Assembly (NCBI GenBank): GCA_003223935.1
Contig: QHXQ01000052.1
Coordinates: 1-64,000 of the forward strand
Length of the DNA: 64,000 nt
Source: Acidobacteriota bacterium
GTDB taxonomy: Bacteria; Acidobacteriota; Blastocatellia; Pyrinomonadales; Pyrinomonadaceae
Direction of reading: 5' to 3'
The notes beneath the pieces were generated by a model, which worked only from the letters and a program-made list of their open reading frames with translations, ran no database searches and was not told the DNA's origin. Position 1 is the stretch's first letter; each line of letters begins with the position of its first letter. This document shows, piece by piece, positions 9,701 through 17,364 of this stretch. The position numbers were made by a program, and so were the translations under genes.

Positions 9701-10417
9701 GACGAAACACATTGCGCACGCTTCGAGCGGCTCTGGCAAGAGTTCCAAGCGCGCTACACAGAGCACTACGCGGACACGCACGCACGCGCCGTCGGCGTAG
9801 AGCAAGACCGGCGCGCGCTCGCCGAGACGACCGACGGCGATGCTTGGCGCGAGTTCGAGGCGCTGGCGCAACTGCCGTTCGTCAACCGGCAACACTGGAC
9901 GCAGGCCGGGGCGCTCATCAACGTGTTGCGCCACGTGCGCTGCGACCTAGACGTGCGGGCGCTACTCGAAACCCAACCCACTTGTGCTTGCTCGTTCCGC
10001 TTGACGCGCGCACATGAACTGCTCTCCGCCACCGCGCGGCTCACAGAGATCATCACACGCGGGCGCAACGCCGCGCGCCGCACGCTCGCGCTCTTTCACG
10101 AACACCTAGCGCACGCGCTCCATCTGCTCGCGCGTGAGAAATCATCAGCCACAGCCGCGCGCGCCGCCCGACTCGCCGAAAGCTTCGCGCAAGACGAGAC
10201 GCCCGCCCTCTTGACGCGCGCAGACGTGCGCCTCATCACGCGCGCCTTCGAGATCATTCCGCCGCCCGAACCTCTGCGCATCGCACCGCCCGATCTTAAT
10301 CACGGCCCTTTGACGCGCGCCGAACTGCACGCGCGCTTGGACGATTGGCTCGCGGCGCTGCCGCAGAGTCACGCGCCCGTCGAGATCGCTGGTAAGATGG
10401 CGAGCGATGCCGCGTGA
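6800..10417 (+). CDS. Large P-loop ATPase of unknown role (distant BrxC/PglY/DUF6079-like)
   Basis: 1,205 residues, the largest gene here. A Walker A motif GLRGVGKSHLL lies near residues 66-76. The Walker B-like strand (TLVVLIDT) lacks the usual acidic pair. The region after residue 500 is mostly helical and Ala/Arg/Leu-rich. Size and the early GxxGxGKSH loop recall the BREX ATPases BrxC/PglY and DUF6079 proteins, but no methyltransferase, PglZ or other defence partner is adjacent, so this is only a fold-level suggestion. ATG at 6800 is preferred over a TTG 69 nt upstream. It overlaps the next gene by 11 nt, implying co-transcription. A 635-codon antisense frame inside is a GC artefact. Confidence 0.7.
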   Translation: MKRSQDKIKDYVEPQAFDEVKDFTGDPARVLAAYRFTDATSDLLARWLDALADLPAGRGAAHALAGLRGVGKSHLLATFAALAAAPELRPRVTDAHVAVSAKRLSGRKCVVLRVERGTRPALTEELHAACIAACGREAADWPEEPVALLNAAVERTRGGTLVVLIDTAYGREQRVERDDGPLLSQLANAAGSTGAFVALALDDDIAGADGINVALAQTYQIDYLEPEHLYRIVDLYLLRKQARARMALHEIYLTLRHTVPNFNWSEPRFAALYPIHPLVADVAAAVRFYAPTFAFLPFASSATMQALNRPVLSLILLDEVFDRTEAELRRAKDLQEAFAVYDELSTNGVAQFPALQRLQVRLVLKLLFILSLDGRGASARDLCAALLFHDEAAPQAAVQRIEAMLQQLSSLAPSGRLPARAQEGELHYRFQIGAASEFDAALTAAVERLDADEETLRRTLSEFARARFSDWPFADANAAAIELHLNWRGTSRRGRFAQQATDAVAHEADVAANEATAHEWELIALTPGATLPTAKQAAPATDANRIAASANDDARPVSIIWQPAPLTKDDALILRRLLALRTDAALREFIEPALAAHATLSAQCERIWARVYLDGGTILRADVRLDWPVQAQAAPTLAALLAALFDAPFAARFPEHPRFNTNLNETNAAHLSECMLGVVPEADAQSFIEQFALPLGLALERDGALTLECSETALAQSWCQAVLALIERAGNAVVALADVEQALSRAPFGLTRPAQQLVVVALVAQRRVDLVNRRGARLGRGTIGGTIDWPEVLGLVRAAEPLRNAATLTEWARRLTNDETLASIATADGQADVRAALGLWLEDWRAHAIVQRVEQLPDSGLTLRVWRLLKHMRRTFSVAAEACAAALADAISLEEGLQRLADAFSSSPDQFAQSLAQRDALDEFVAGLARREVVRAYLAGAEPTQLEEIECARRELLLLADDAHGLFDETHCARFERLWQEFQARYTEHYADTHARAVGVEQDRRALAETTDGDAWREFEALAQLPFVNRQHWTQAGALINVLRHVRCDLDVRALLETQPTCACSFRLTRAHELLSATARLTEIITRGRNAARRTLALFHEHLAHALHLLAREKSSATAARAARLAESFAQDETPALLTRADVRLITRAFEIIPPPEPLRIAPPDLNHGPLTRAELHARLDDWLAALPQSHAPVEIAGKMASDAA

Positions 10418-11453
10418 AGGGAGGCGAGACGAAAGCAAAGACGCAACGACGAAGCGCGCCGCACGTGCGCGCGTCGTAGCAGCTAAGCATACAGACGCAC
10501 GACGCAAACGTGTCGCCGCTTCCGCGCCAACGCAACCGCGCACGGTCGCCATCGTCGGCGCTGGCCGGGTCGGCTCAGCGCTTGCGCTCGCACTCGCCGC
10601 TTGCGGCTATCACATCAGCGCCTTAGTCACAAACAACGGCGCGCACGCACGTCACGTCGCGCGTCTCTTCTCAACTCCTCGTCCGCACGCGCTCGCCGCC
10701 ACACAACTCGCTTCATTGCCGCGCACCGATCTCCTACTCATCGCCACGCCCGACGGACAGATCGCCAAGACCGCCGCACAACTCGCGGGCCGGCTCGCCA
10801 CGCACCGCGACCAAGCGCGCAGCACAACGCGCATCGCGCTGCACACGAGCGGCGCACTGTCGTCCGATGTGCTCTCTGAGTTGCGCGCCACAGGCTACGC
10901 CGTCGGCTCGTTGCACCCACTTGTCTCTGTGAGCGAGGCGCAAGCGGGCGCGGCGAGTCTGCGCGGCGCTTTCTATTGTGTTGAAGGTGATGCGCGGGCA
11001 GTCAAAGTTGCACGTCAGATCGTGCGTGCACTTGGCGGGCGCAGTTTCTCAATCAAGCCCGCCGACAAGGCGCTCTATCACGCGGCGGCCGTGCTCGCAT
11101 CAGGGCACACAGTCGCGCTCTTCGCGCTCGCTACAGAGCTGCTCGCGCACTGCGGCGTCGCCCGCCAAGACGCACGACGCGCGCTCCTCCCGCTCACACA
11201 AAGCACGCTCACGAATCTGCTCAACGCGCGCACGCCCGCGCATGCGCTCACGGGCCCGTTCGCACGCGGCGACGCCGCCACCGTCCGCCGCAATCTCGCA
11301 GCACTCAGCACGCTCGACGACCTGATCGCGCTGCATATCTACGCACTACTCGGTCAACAAGCATTGCGTCTCGCACAGACCAAGACTGCGCGTGCCGCGC
11401 GCGCTGAGATTGAAGCGGCGCTTGCGTCCGTGTCAGAGCAAATACACGATTAA
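10407..11453 (+). CDS. Rossmann-fold protein with DUF2520 domain
   Basis: 348 residues. After a basic, probably disordered N-terminus of about 44 residues comes a Rossmann nucleotide-binding start, VAIVGAGRVGSALALAL (about 47-63). The C-terminal half (SLHPLVSVSEAQ, DKALYHAAAVLASGH) matches the DUF2520 six-phosphogluconate-dehydrogenase-like helical domain. Members are predicted NAD(P)-dependent oxidoreductases with unknown substrate. The ATG overlaps the end of the ATPase gene by 11 nt. The first 40 residues may not be native, since an internal start is possible. Confidence 0.85.
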   Translation: MPREGRRDESKDATTKRAARARVVAAKHTDARRKRVAASAPTQPRTVAIVGAGRVGSALALALAACGYHISALVTNNGAHARHVARLFSTPRPHALAATQLASLPRTDLLLIATPDGQIAKTAAQLAGRLATHRDQARSTTRIALHTSGALSSDVLSELRATGYAVGSLHPLVSVSEAQAGAASLRGAFYCVEGDARAVKVARQIVRALGGRSFSIKPADKALYHAAAVLASGHTVALFALATELLAHCGVARQDARRALLPLTQSTLTNLLNARTPAHALTGPFARGDAATVRRNLAALSTLDDLIALHIYALLGQQALRLAQTKTARAARAEIEAALASVSEQIHD

Positions 11454-11567
11454 GGCGCGCGTCTATCCGCGTTGCACCTGCTTGCGCCGTCGCGCGGCTT
11501 CGCGTTAGAGTGACGCGCGAGACGAAAACCCCTGAACAATTCCCCGAAAGGACAACGAGCCGCCGCG

Positions 11568-13004
11568 ATGCAGCCGACACCGAGCGCCAGTTACACCTCG
11601 ACCTTGCGCATCAAGCTGACAAACCGGCCGGGCACGCTCGGCCAAGTGACCACAGCCATCGGGCGCGCGGGCGGCGACATCGGCGCGATTGACATCGTCT
11701 CGGTCTCGCGCGGCACGATGACCCGCGACATCACTTTCACGGCCGGCTCGCTCGAACACGTCCGCGCCATCGTCGAAGCGGTGCGCGATGTGGACGGCGT
11801 CGAGGTCGTCAACGTCTCCGACCGCACGTTCCTCATGCACCTCGGCGGCAAGATCGAAGTCACCTCAAAGATGCCGCTGAAGACGCGCGCCGATCTTTCA
11901 ATGGCTTACACGCCCGGCGTCGCTCGCGTCTGCGAAGCGATCCATCGCGACCCGGAAAAAGCCTTCACGCTCACGATTAAACGCAACATGGTCGCAGTCG
12001 TCACGGACGGCACGGCCGTACTTGGTCTCGGCGACATCGGCCCCGCCGCCGCGCTGCCGGTGATGGAAGGCAAGGCGATGTTGTTCAAAGAGTTCGCGGG
12101 CGTGGATGCGTTCCCTGTGTGTCTTTCGACGAAAGACCCTGACGAGATCGTGCGCACGGTCAAGAACATCTCGACCGCTTTCGGCGGCATCAACCTCGAA
12201 GACATCTCCGCGCCGCGTTGTTTCGAGATCGAAGAACGACTCAAAGAAGAACTCGACATCCCCGTCTTTCACGACGACCAACACGGCACGGCCGTCGTCG
12301 TCCTCGCTGCGCTCATCAACGCTTTGAAGATCGTTGGGAAGCGTATGGAGGATGTGAAGGTCGTCGTCAACGGCGTGGGCGCGGCGGGTGTAGCGTGCAC
12401 GAAGATCATCATGAGCGCAGGCGTCACGAACATCGTCGGCTGCGACCAACACGGCGCGCTCTATCGTGGCCGGCGCGAGCACATGAACTGGATGAAGGAC
12501 TGGTACGCGCAGCACACGAACCCCGCGAACGAGCAGGGCACTGTGCATGATGTGATGCGCGGCGCAGACGTGTTCTTGGGTCTCTCAGTGCCGGGCGTGA
12601 TCTCCGTCGAAGACTTGCAGCACATGAACCCGCAGCCTATCGTCTGTGCAATGGCGAACCCGACGCCTGAAATCATGCCGGAAGCCGCCGAGCCTTATGT
12701 GGCCGTGATGGCGACGGGTCGTTCCGACTATCCGAACCAGATCAATAACGTCCTCTGCTTCCCCGGCATCTTCAAAGGCGCACTTCAGTGCCGCGCCTCG
12801 CGCATCAACGAAGAGATGAAACTCGCCGCCGCCAGCGCCATCGCCGCGCTCATCACCGACGACGAACTCCACCCCGAATACATCATCCCTTCGGTCTTCG
12901 ACAAGCGCGTCGCTGAAGCCGTCTCGCGCGAAGTCGAAGAAGCCGCCTACCGCACCGGCGTCGCCCGCCGCGAACGCGCTGCGGCCATTGCGAGCGATGT
13001 CTGA
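11568..13004 (+). CDS. NAD(P)-dependent malic enzyme with N-terminal ACT domain
   Basis: Oxidative decarboxylation of malate to pyruvate and CO2. 478 residues. An ACT-type regulatory domain (about 9-85: LRIKLTNRPGTLGQVTTAIG) is fused in front of the malic-enzyme body. The body shows SMAYTPGVARVCE, TDGTAVLGLGDIGP, HDDQHGTAVV and the dinucleotide-binding GVGAAGVACTKI. The ACT domain suggests allosteric control by a small ligand, possibly an amino acid. ATG at 11568 with a GAAAGG about 16 nt upstream. A hairpin follows the gene. Confidence 0.92.
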   Translation: MQPTPSASYTSTLRIKLTNRPGTLGQVTTAIGRAGGDIGAIDIVSVSRGTMTRDITFTAGSLEHVRAIVEAVRDVDGVEVVNVSDRTFLMHLGGKIEVTSKMPLKTRADLSMAYTPGVARVCEAIHRDPEKAFTLTIKRNMVAVVTDGTAVLGLGDIGPAAALPVMEGKAMLFKEFAGVDAFPVCLSTKDPDEIVRTVKNISTAFGGINLEDISAPRCFEIEERLKEELDIPVFHDDQHGTAVVVLAALINALKIVGKRMEDVKVVVNGVGAAGVACTKIIMSAGVTNIVGCDQHGALYRGRREHMNWMKDWYAQHTNPANEQGTVHDVMRGADVFLGLSVPGVISVEDLQHMNPQPIVCAMANPTPEIMPEAAEPYVAVMATGRSDYPNQINNVLCFPGIFKGALQCRASRINEEMKLAAASAIAALITDDELHPEYIIPSVFDKRVAEAVSREVEEAAYRTGVARRERAAAIASDV

Positions 13005-13025
13005 TGGACGTTTGTCAGATACACG

Positions 13026-13062
13026 TCTAGCGCCACTATGTGCGTTTCATAGTGGCGCTAGA
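13026..13062. terminator. Stem-loop after the malic-enzyme gene
   Basis: Perfect 15-bp stem (TCTAGCGCCACTATG paired with its complement) and a 7-nt loop, 21 nt past the malic-enzyme stop and just before the stop of the convergent gene. It lacks a T-run, so it may instead protect 3-prime ends. Confidence 0.6.
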
Positions 13063-13086
13063 GGCACGGGACGCACGGCTTTCAAC

Positions 13087-14400
13087 TTACTCTATTCTCT
13101 GGAAGGCATCCCTGAAAGCCTTCCACGTTTTGCTCAGGTCGAAGGTGAAGCCAAACTTACCTTTTACCTCTTTTTCTTTCACAAATTCAGTTCGATTAGC
13201 CACGGAGATAGAGATCGGTATCTCCATGCCCGGTAGCTTCGGGATAGGGACAGTCAGCTTAGCCTGTGCCCGGTACATCGGTGTCATGCCCGTCATCCCG
13301 GTAGCATCCGCTTCGAGGCTGAGTTGCAGCGGGTCACTATAGCCGAGCGGCTTGAACGCCTGAAGCGGCAGATGGAAGCCGGCGGAGAACTTACCACCTC
13401 TGGAGTCTCTTCCCGTTCTATTGTTATTAAATATAAATGAGCCGTTTAGCGTGATGCTTGACGTGCCCATCCCTTTGTCGAACGTCAGCACGCCCGAATA
13501 CTCATCGGGGCGCGTGCCCTTCCGCTGCTTGGTGATGAATTCCAATGCGAATTGAGGTCTCGTGCGGATCGCGTTCACCGCGTTCTTCGTCTTCGTATCC
13601 AGTGTGGCGAAGGCGCTGATATGCTTCGAGATAATTGCATCGATGTTTTTCACCTCGTCCGCACTCAGAGAACTCAAGATACTCTCAACCTTTGTGGCAT
13701 CAACAACGACGTGTTTGTTGAACTCATTCAGCGTCGTCAGTGTTATCCCATCGGGCAGCTTGTCTCTTTTCTGCAAGAGGTCGAACAGGTAGAGTCTGAC
13801 TTCACCACGAATCACGCTGAAGCCAATAGCCGAGTCGTCTAAAGCCTGTTGAATGTTCGCCAGTTCATCCTGATTATTCTTGTTGGCGAGATCGCGCCCG
13901 TTGTGTGCGAGCCACTTGATCCCGATGACCGGCTCTCTGGTGTTGGTGTTCTCCGGCACTTCGTAGCCCAGTGTAAACGAGACGCTGCGCCATTTCCTGT
14001 TCTTGTTGTAAATCTCAGGGTCTAGCGGGTCTTGGCTCGATAGGGCGGATTTCAGGGCGTAAGCCGAGAAGGTCAGCGTCTTCGGCGTGGCCGACTTTTT
14101 ATCTCCGGCGGCAGAGTCTGAAAGGTTCAGGAAGTCCAACCCGAAGCCGAGCAGGTCGGGTGCCGAACTCCTTTCCACCAGCGAGGTCGAGTTCTCGGCC
14201 GCCGCCGGCGCATCAGCCTGTTTGGTTGGATCAGTCTGATCGACCCGTCCCTTTAAGTTCTCGCAGATACGCTCCTCTATATAATCCGTCAGGTTCCGGG
14301 CGTTCGGAGGCTTGCAAACCTTTTCCTGTGCGCAGACGATGGTCGGTAGGCAAAGGATACTGAGAAGCAGAATGATATGCACGAAGACTCTGGTTTTCAT
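13087..14400 (-). CDS. Secreted or outer-membrane protein of unknown function
   Basis: 437 residues. A signal peptide (MKTRVFVHIILLLSILCLP, ending VCAQ) precedes a cysteine-containing N-terminal segment. A long C-terminal region follows with alternating hydrophobic strands (GVLTFDKGMG, ITLNGSFIFNN, FSAGFHLPLQAF, AQAKLTVPIP), which would suit a beta-barrel. It does not end in the usual aromatic. ATG at 14398-14400 with AAGGAG about 9 nt upstream; the open frame further upstream is not used. Nineteen nt after the preceding gene, so probably an operon. Base composition is lower in GC than its neighbours. Confidence 0.75.
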   Translation of the reverse strand: MKTRVFVHIILLLSILCLPTIVCAQEKVCKPPNARNLTDYIEERICENLKGRVDQTDPTKQADAPAAAENSTSLVERSSAPDLLGFGLDFLNLSDSAAGDKKSATPKTLTFSAYALKSALSSQDPLDPEIYNKNRKWRSVSFTLGYEVPENTNTREPVIGIKWLAHNGRDLANKNNQDELANIQQALDDSAIGFSVIRGEVRLYLFDLLQKRDKLPDGITLTTLNEFNKHVVVDATKVESILSSLSADEVKNIDAIISKHISAFATLDTKTKNAVNAIRTRPQFALEFITKQRKGTRPDEYSGVLTFDKGMGTSSITLNGSFIFNNNRTGRDSRGGKFSAGFHLPLQAFKPLGYSDPLQLSLEADATGMTGMTPMYRAQAKLTVPIPKLPGMEIPISISVANRTEFVKEKEVKGKFGFTFDLSKTWKAFRDAFQRIE

Positions 14401-14419
14401 GACTCGATACTCCTTACGG

Positions 14420-14839
14420 CTAGATGCTGATGACCCAAGCCTCATTGCATAAAGCCAATGGATTGTCGCTCTCGTAGTCGGCATCAACTATTACGCCGTC
14501 TCCGACGCGGTTGTGGCTAGCGTCGTGCAGTTCCACGCGGAGCGTGTATTTGAGGGCGCCAGTGAATGACATCGCGAATGTGTAATCCTCACCATCCGAA
14601 CTAGGATCATCGGCGGAACTCCGCGGCCAAATGACCTCGTAATTCTTCCGCGGCGGGCCGAGATCGATTGCGTTGAAATGTTTCTTGTGCCGACAAGCTA
14701 GGCTAAATATGGGTTTTGAGCCGTCCACCGTCACGAAGTAGTGAAGGTGCTGCCCCTCATCAACCTGCACACTACCTATCAGAACTCTGCGCGTTTTTTT
14801 ACAGATAGAACTGGGAGCGGCATCTTTATTTGCTGACAT
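14420..14839 (-). CDS. Small protein of unknown function
   Basis: 139 residues, no signal peptide or membrane segment. Mixed alpha/beta composition with ALKYTLRVELHDASHN near residue 95. A strong ribosome-binding site (AAGGAGGTG) lies just before the ATG at 14837-14839, which makes it a real gene. Likely co-transcribed with the following secreted protein. No family recognised. Confidence 0.7.
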   Translation of the reverse strand: MSANKDAAPSSICKKTRRVLIGSVQVDEGQHLHYFVTVDGSKPIFSLACRHKKHFNAIDLGPPRKNYEVIWPRSSADDPSSDGEDYTFAMSFTGALKYTLRVELHDASHNRVGDGVIVDADYESDNPLALCNEAWVISI

Positions 14840-15379
14840 GACACACCTCCTTAATTTGAACTAACTCCCCTTGATTTGCTTCGACAGATTGGGCTGAAGA
14901 ACGTGAGCGGTTAATGCCAGCTTGCTAAAGATCGCAAGACCAAATTCTTACGGCCGGTTCGTCGCCTCTTTAGCTCTCATCAAGCATGCCATGGACAGCA
15001 GGAACAACATCTATGACCGCTCTCTAACTTGTAATGTACCGGCACGGCAAAACGTTTCAGCCCGCCGCATAAAATTTTCAGCGACTTTGCGTAGTTGCAA
15101 AGACAAGCTGCACGGCACAGATTTGGCAGACCGGATATTGATCGCCTGATAGTGCGCTTTGTCTATGCTTCAGACCGAAGCGCGTGCAGATTACGCGCTG
15201 ATGAGAACAATACGGCGGGAGACTTTGATGGCTTGTTTGATCGCGTACGCACAGTCGAAGAGGCGACTTAGTGCGTGGGCAGCGTGCGCTGCGGGAGTAG
15301 CATGTGAAGAGAGTAAACGCCGCCATGCCGCGCCGCAGGAGCGGGCGGTTAGAGCGCCGAGCGTTGGCTGGCGGTGCGG
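14840..15379. other. Intergenic gap
   Basis: 540 nt with no supported gene, RNA or strong hairpin. It presumably contains the promoter for the 14839 gene. Confidence 0.4.
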
Positions 15380-15751
15380 TTATTGTTTATTGCCGTTCTT
15401 CGTGCCGGCTTTCTTCTTGCGCGTGAGACCGGTGTGGCGTTGGCTGGCGCGGACGTAGCCCATCGCTTCGTAGAGGTCGCCGTCGGGGCCTTCGGTCGGG
15501 TCGCCGACGACGCCGTTGACGACGAGTTGCACAAGGCGCAGGCTCTCGGTGTCGGCGGTCTCGCGTTCGACCTGTTTGGACTGCACCTGATTTTCCAGCA
15601 CGGTCAACTCTGCGCGCTTGTCGTAGGAGGGCTGCACCGCCGCTTTGAACTGCGCGAGTGTCATCCCGCCGAACGACTTGTCAGGCGCTAAGGTCTCCCA
15701 TGCGCTGATGATGCGATCCAGTTTAGACTGAGCGGTTTTAGGGTTGCTCAT
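15380..15751 (-). CDS. Small helical protein, Y-E-x-x-G-x-[IV]-R-x-S-x-R family
   Basis: 123 residues, predicted mostly helical, cytoplasmic. Features: LDRIISAWETLAPDKSFGGMT at the start and YEAMGYVRASQR at 94-105, then a basic tail. The latter motif aligns position by position with YELAGGIRDSER in the product at 43103-43462, so the two look like divergent relatives. The ATG at 15749-15751 has AAGGAG about 9 nt upstream; ten extra codons upstream are not needed. A promoter lies at 15791-15818. I recall similar small proteins in other bacterial phyla, but know no function. Confidence 0.75.
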   Translation of the reverse strand: MSNPKTAQSKLDRIISAWETLAPDKSFGGMTLAQFKAAVQPSYDKRAELTVLENQVQSKQVERETADTESLRLVQLVVNGVVGDPTEGPDGDLYEAMGYVRASQRHTGLTRKKKAGTKNGNKQ

Positions 15752-15790
15752 GAGGTCTTTCTCCTTCGGAGAGTTTGGCAAGGCGCGCGT

Positions 15791-15818
15791 ATTCTATGCC
15801 AAATCGCGCATTTGGCAA
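15791..15818 (-). promoter_or_regulatory. Promoter of the 15380-15751 gene
   Basis: Minus-strand TTGCCA (15813-15818), 16-nt spacer, TAGAAT (15791-15796), about 40 nt before the ATG. Geometry matches the promoter of the related gene at 43103 (TTGCAT, 16 nt, TATACT). Confidence 0.6.
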
Positions 15819-15893
15819 GCAAAATTTTAACGGCCGCCGGCTGATCCGCGTATCTTGTTTATTTACTTGCAGTTCTCGTCTTCAAAGCTGCAA

Positions 15894-16082
15894 CTCAAAG
15901 CCTTAAATGTGCAACTTAAGCCTTTAAATGTGCAACTCAAAGCTTTATTTCCGCAAGTTAAAGCTTTATTTCCGCAGGTTAAAGCTTTAAATCTGCAAGT
16001 TAAAAGCTTTGAGTTGTAGCAATAAAGCTTTAACTTGCAAGTCAAAAGCTTAAACTTACAAGTCAAAGCTTTATTGCTGCAC
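15894..16082. repeat. Array of about nine degenerate 21-nt repeats, non-coding
   Basis: Units of 21 nt in register from 15894 (one 24 and one 18 nt long further on). Each has a core like AAAGCTTTA followed by a variable block and GCAA. The tract is much richer in A/T than its surroundings. Read on the plus strand it spells leucine heptads (LKALNVQ, VKALFPQ, LQVKALN) but is broken by TAG and TAA. The minus frame reads cysteine-rich heptads. No start or ribosome-binding site, so not called as a gene. It may be a decayed heptad-repeat gene. Confidence 0.75.
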
Positions 16083-16351
16083 AGCAAAAGCCCAAACCTA
16101 CGCCGCCAAGCTTATCTTTCGTAAGTTTCAAGGCTCAAACTGCATCGCTAAGCTTGGCACTAGGCCACGCCGCCAGCAACCCAACCGCGCATCGCTCCAA
16201 GCCGCCAATCGCCGCAGCATCCGCCCGCTGCCGTCCTTAACACGCCAAAGCGGTGTCAGCATACAAAGCGCATGATAATACGCGCGTGAAGAGTATTATC
16301 TTGCGCCATGCAGTCCAAGGCGCTTTCCCTTTGCTAGAGCGTGGTCTCTAA
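16083..16351. other. Intergenic region before the metal-transporter gene
   Basis: Rich in CGCC/CCGC runs, no gene or RNA recognised. At its end TTGCTA (16331-16336) and GATAAT (16352-16357), spaced 15 nt, may form a promoter for the gene at 16366, which would then be nearly leaderless. Confidence 0.35.
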
Positions 16352-16365
16352 GATAATCTTCGTTA

Positions 16366-17061
16366 ATGCCACAGACTAGACACCTTGAGCGACACTTTAC
16401 AGCCAGTGATACCGTCCGTGACATTGTCATTGGAATGTCAGATGGTTTAACCGTTCCTTTTGCGCTCGCCGCCGGACTCTCCGGCGCAGTCAATTCCTCA
16501 ACCATCATCATCACTGCGGGCCTTGCAGAGATTGCTGCGGGATCAATCGCGATGGGATTGGGCGGCTATCTGGCGGCTAAAAGTGACGCTGAGCACTATC
16601 AGAGTGAGCGCGAACGTGAGCAGAAGGAAGTAGCAGCGATGCCTAAGGAGGAAATGGCAGAGGTGGCGAAGGTGTTCCGCTCCTATGGGCTTACTGACTC
16701 GGAAGCTGCTCCATTAGTAAAAGCCTTGAGTGAGCGTCCGCATGCGTGGATAGATTTCATGATGCGTTTTGAATTAGGGCTTGAGCGGCCAGATCCGAAA
16801 CGTGCGTTGACGAGTGCCCTCACTATTGCTGGCGCCTATATCGCTGGCGGGCTGATCCCGCTCAGCCCATACATTCTCTTAACCCAAGCGCAGACCGCTT
16901 TGAGGGTGTCCGTGCTTGTGACGCTTGCAGCCTTGGTGGTGTTCGGCTACGTCAAAGGGCACTTTACTGGCACGGCACCGCTCCGGAGCGCGATTCAGAC
17001 TATGCTCGTCGGCGGAGTAGCGGCCGCCGCCGCATTCGCGATCGCGCGGGCCATCTCATAA
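16366..17061 (+). CDS. VIT1/CCC1-family Fe2+/Mn2+ transporter
   Basis: Integral membrane transporter expected to move Fe2+ or Mn2+ out of the cytosol. 231 residues. N-terminal helices carry the family hallmark VRDIVIGMSDGLTVPFALAAGL and AEIAAGSIAMGLGGYLAAKS. A cytoplasmic helical metal-binding region follows (SEREREQKEVAAMPKEEMAEV, about 82-140) and then three more membrane helices (ALTIAGAYIAGG, LVTLAALVVFGYV, VGGVAAAAAFAIA). ATG at 16366 has no ribosome-binding site upstream, and a possible -10 (GATAAT) ends 8 nt before it. Confidence 0.9.
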   Translation: MPQTRHLERHFTASDTVRDIVIGMSDGLTVPFALAAGLSGAVNSSTIIITAGLAEIAAGSIAMGLGGYLAAKSDAEHYQSEREREQKEVAAMPKEEMAEVAKVFRSYGLTDSEAAPLVKALSERPHAWIDFMMRFELGLERPDPKRALTSALTIAGAYIAGGLIPLSPYILLTQAQTALRVSVLVTLAALVVFGYVKGHFTGTAPLRSAIQTMLVGGVAAAAAFAIARAIS

Positions 17062-17211
17062 GGATGAGCCGCGCCTGACAACTCGTTCAACCCGACGCCT
17101 CGATAGCATGCCTTCCATTGTTGTCTCTGGAGATCAGGTAGCATACAGTCGAACGTTTGGCGACTACGTTGACATCTGCTCCGAATATAAGAGAATGGTC
17201 GTGGAAGAGTT

Positions 17212-17361
17212 ATGAAGAGAGCGAAAGATATTAAAGAGAGCAAAGTTGAACACCCGCCCCGCGCCAAAGCGTCAGAGAAAGAAGCCTTGCAGCGCATGAA
17301 GGAGTTTGCCAAGCGGAAGGGGAAATTCATTGCCACTGTTAGACCTCACGCCAGTCTGTAA
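17212..17361 (+). CDS. Small basic protein of unknown function
   Basis: 49 codons, very rich in Lys/Arg/Glu, helical: MKRAKDIKES at the start, then a segment LQRMKEFAKRKGKFIATVRP. Ends 3 nt before the nucleotidyltransferase start, suggesting a two-gene unit. A GGAAG lies close to the ATG (spacing is short). Proteins with a similar EFAKRKxKFIATVR tail exist as small orphans in other bacteria to my recollection. Could be an antitoxin-like partner of the next gene, but nothing proves it. Confidence 0.45.
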   Translation: MKRAKDIKESKVEHPPRAKASEKEALQRMKEFAKRKGKFIATVRPHASL

Positions 17362-17364
17362 TCT

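Noticed and set aside
8027-9934. 635-codon open frame antisense to the large ATPase gene
   Set aside because: Arg/Gln-rich composition with no domain; it mirrors third-position GC bias of the true plus-strand gene.
6800-11453. BREX-type defence island
   Set aside because: Only one ATPase of the right size; neighbours are metabolic, and no PglX, PglZ, BrxA/B/L or methylase is present.
15863-16087. 74-codon Cys-rich minus-strand frame
   Set aside because: Also a by-product of the 21-nt array; no ribosome-binding site. Resemblance to a pentapeptide-like repeat is superficial.
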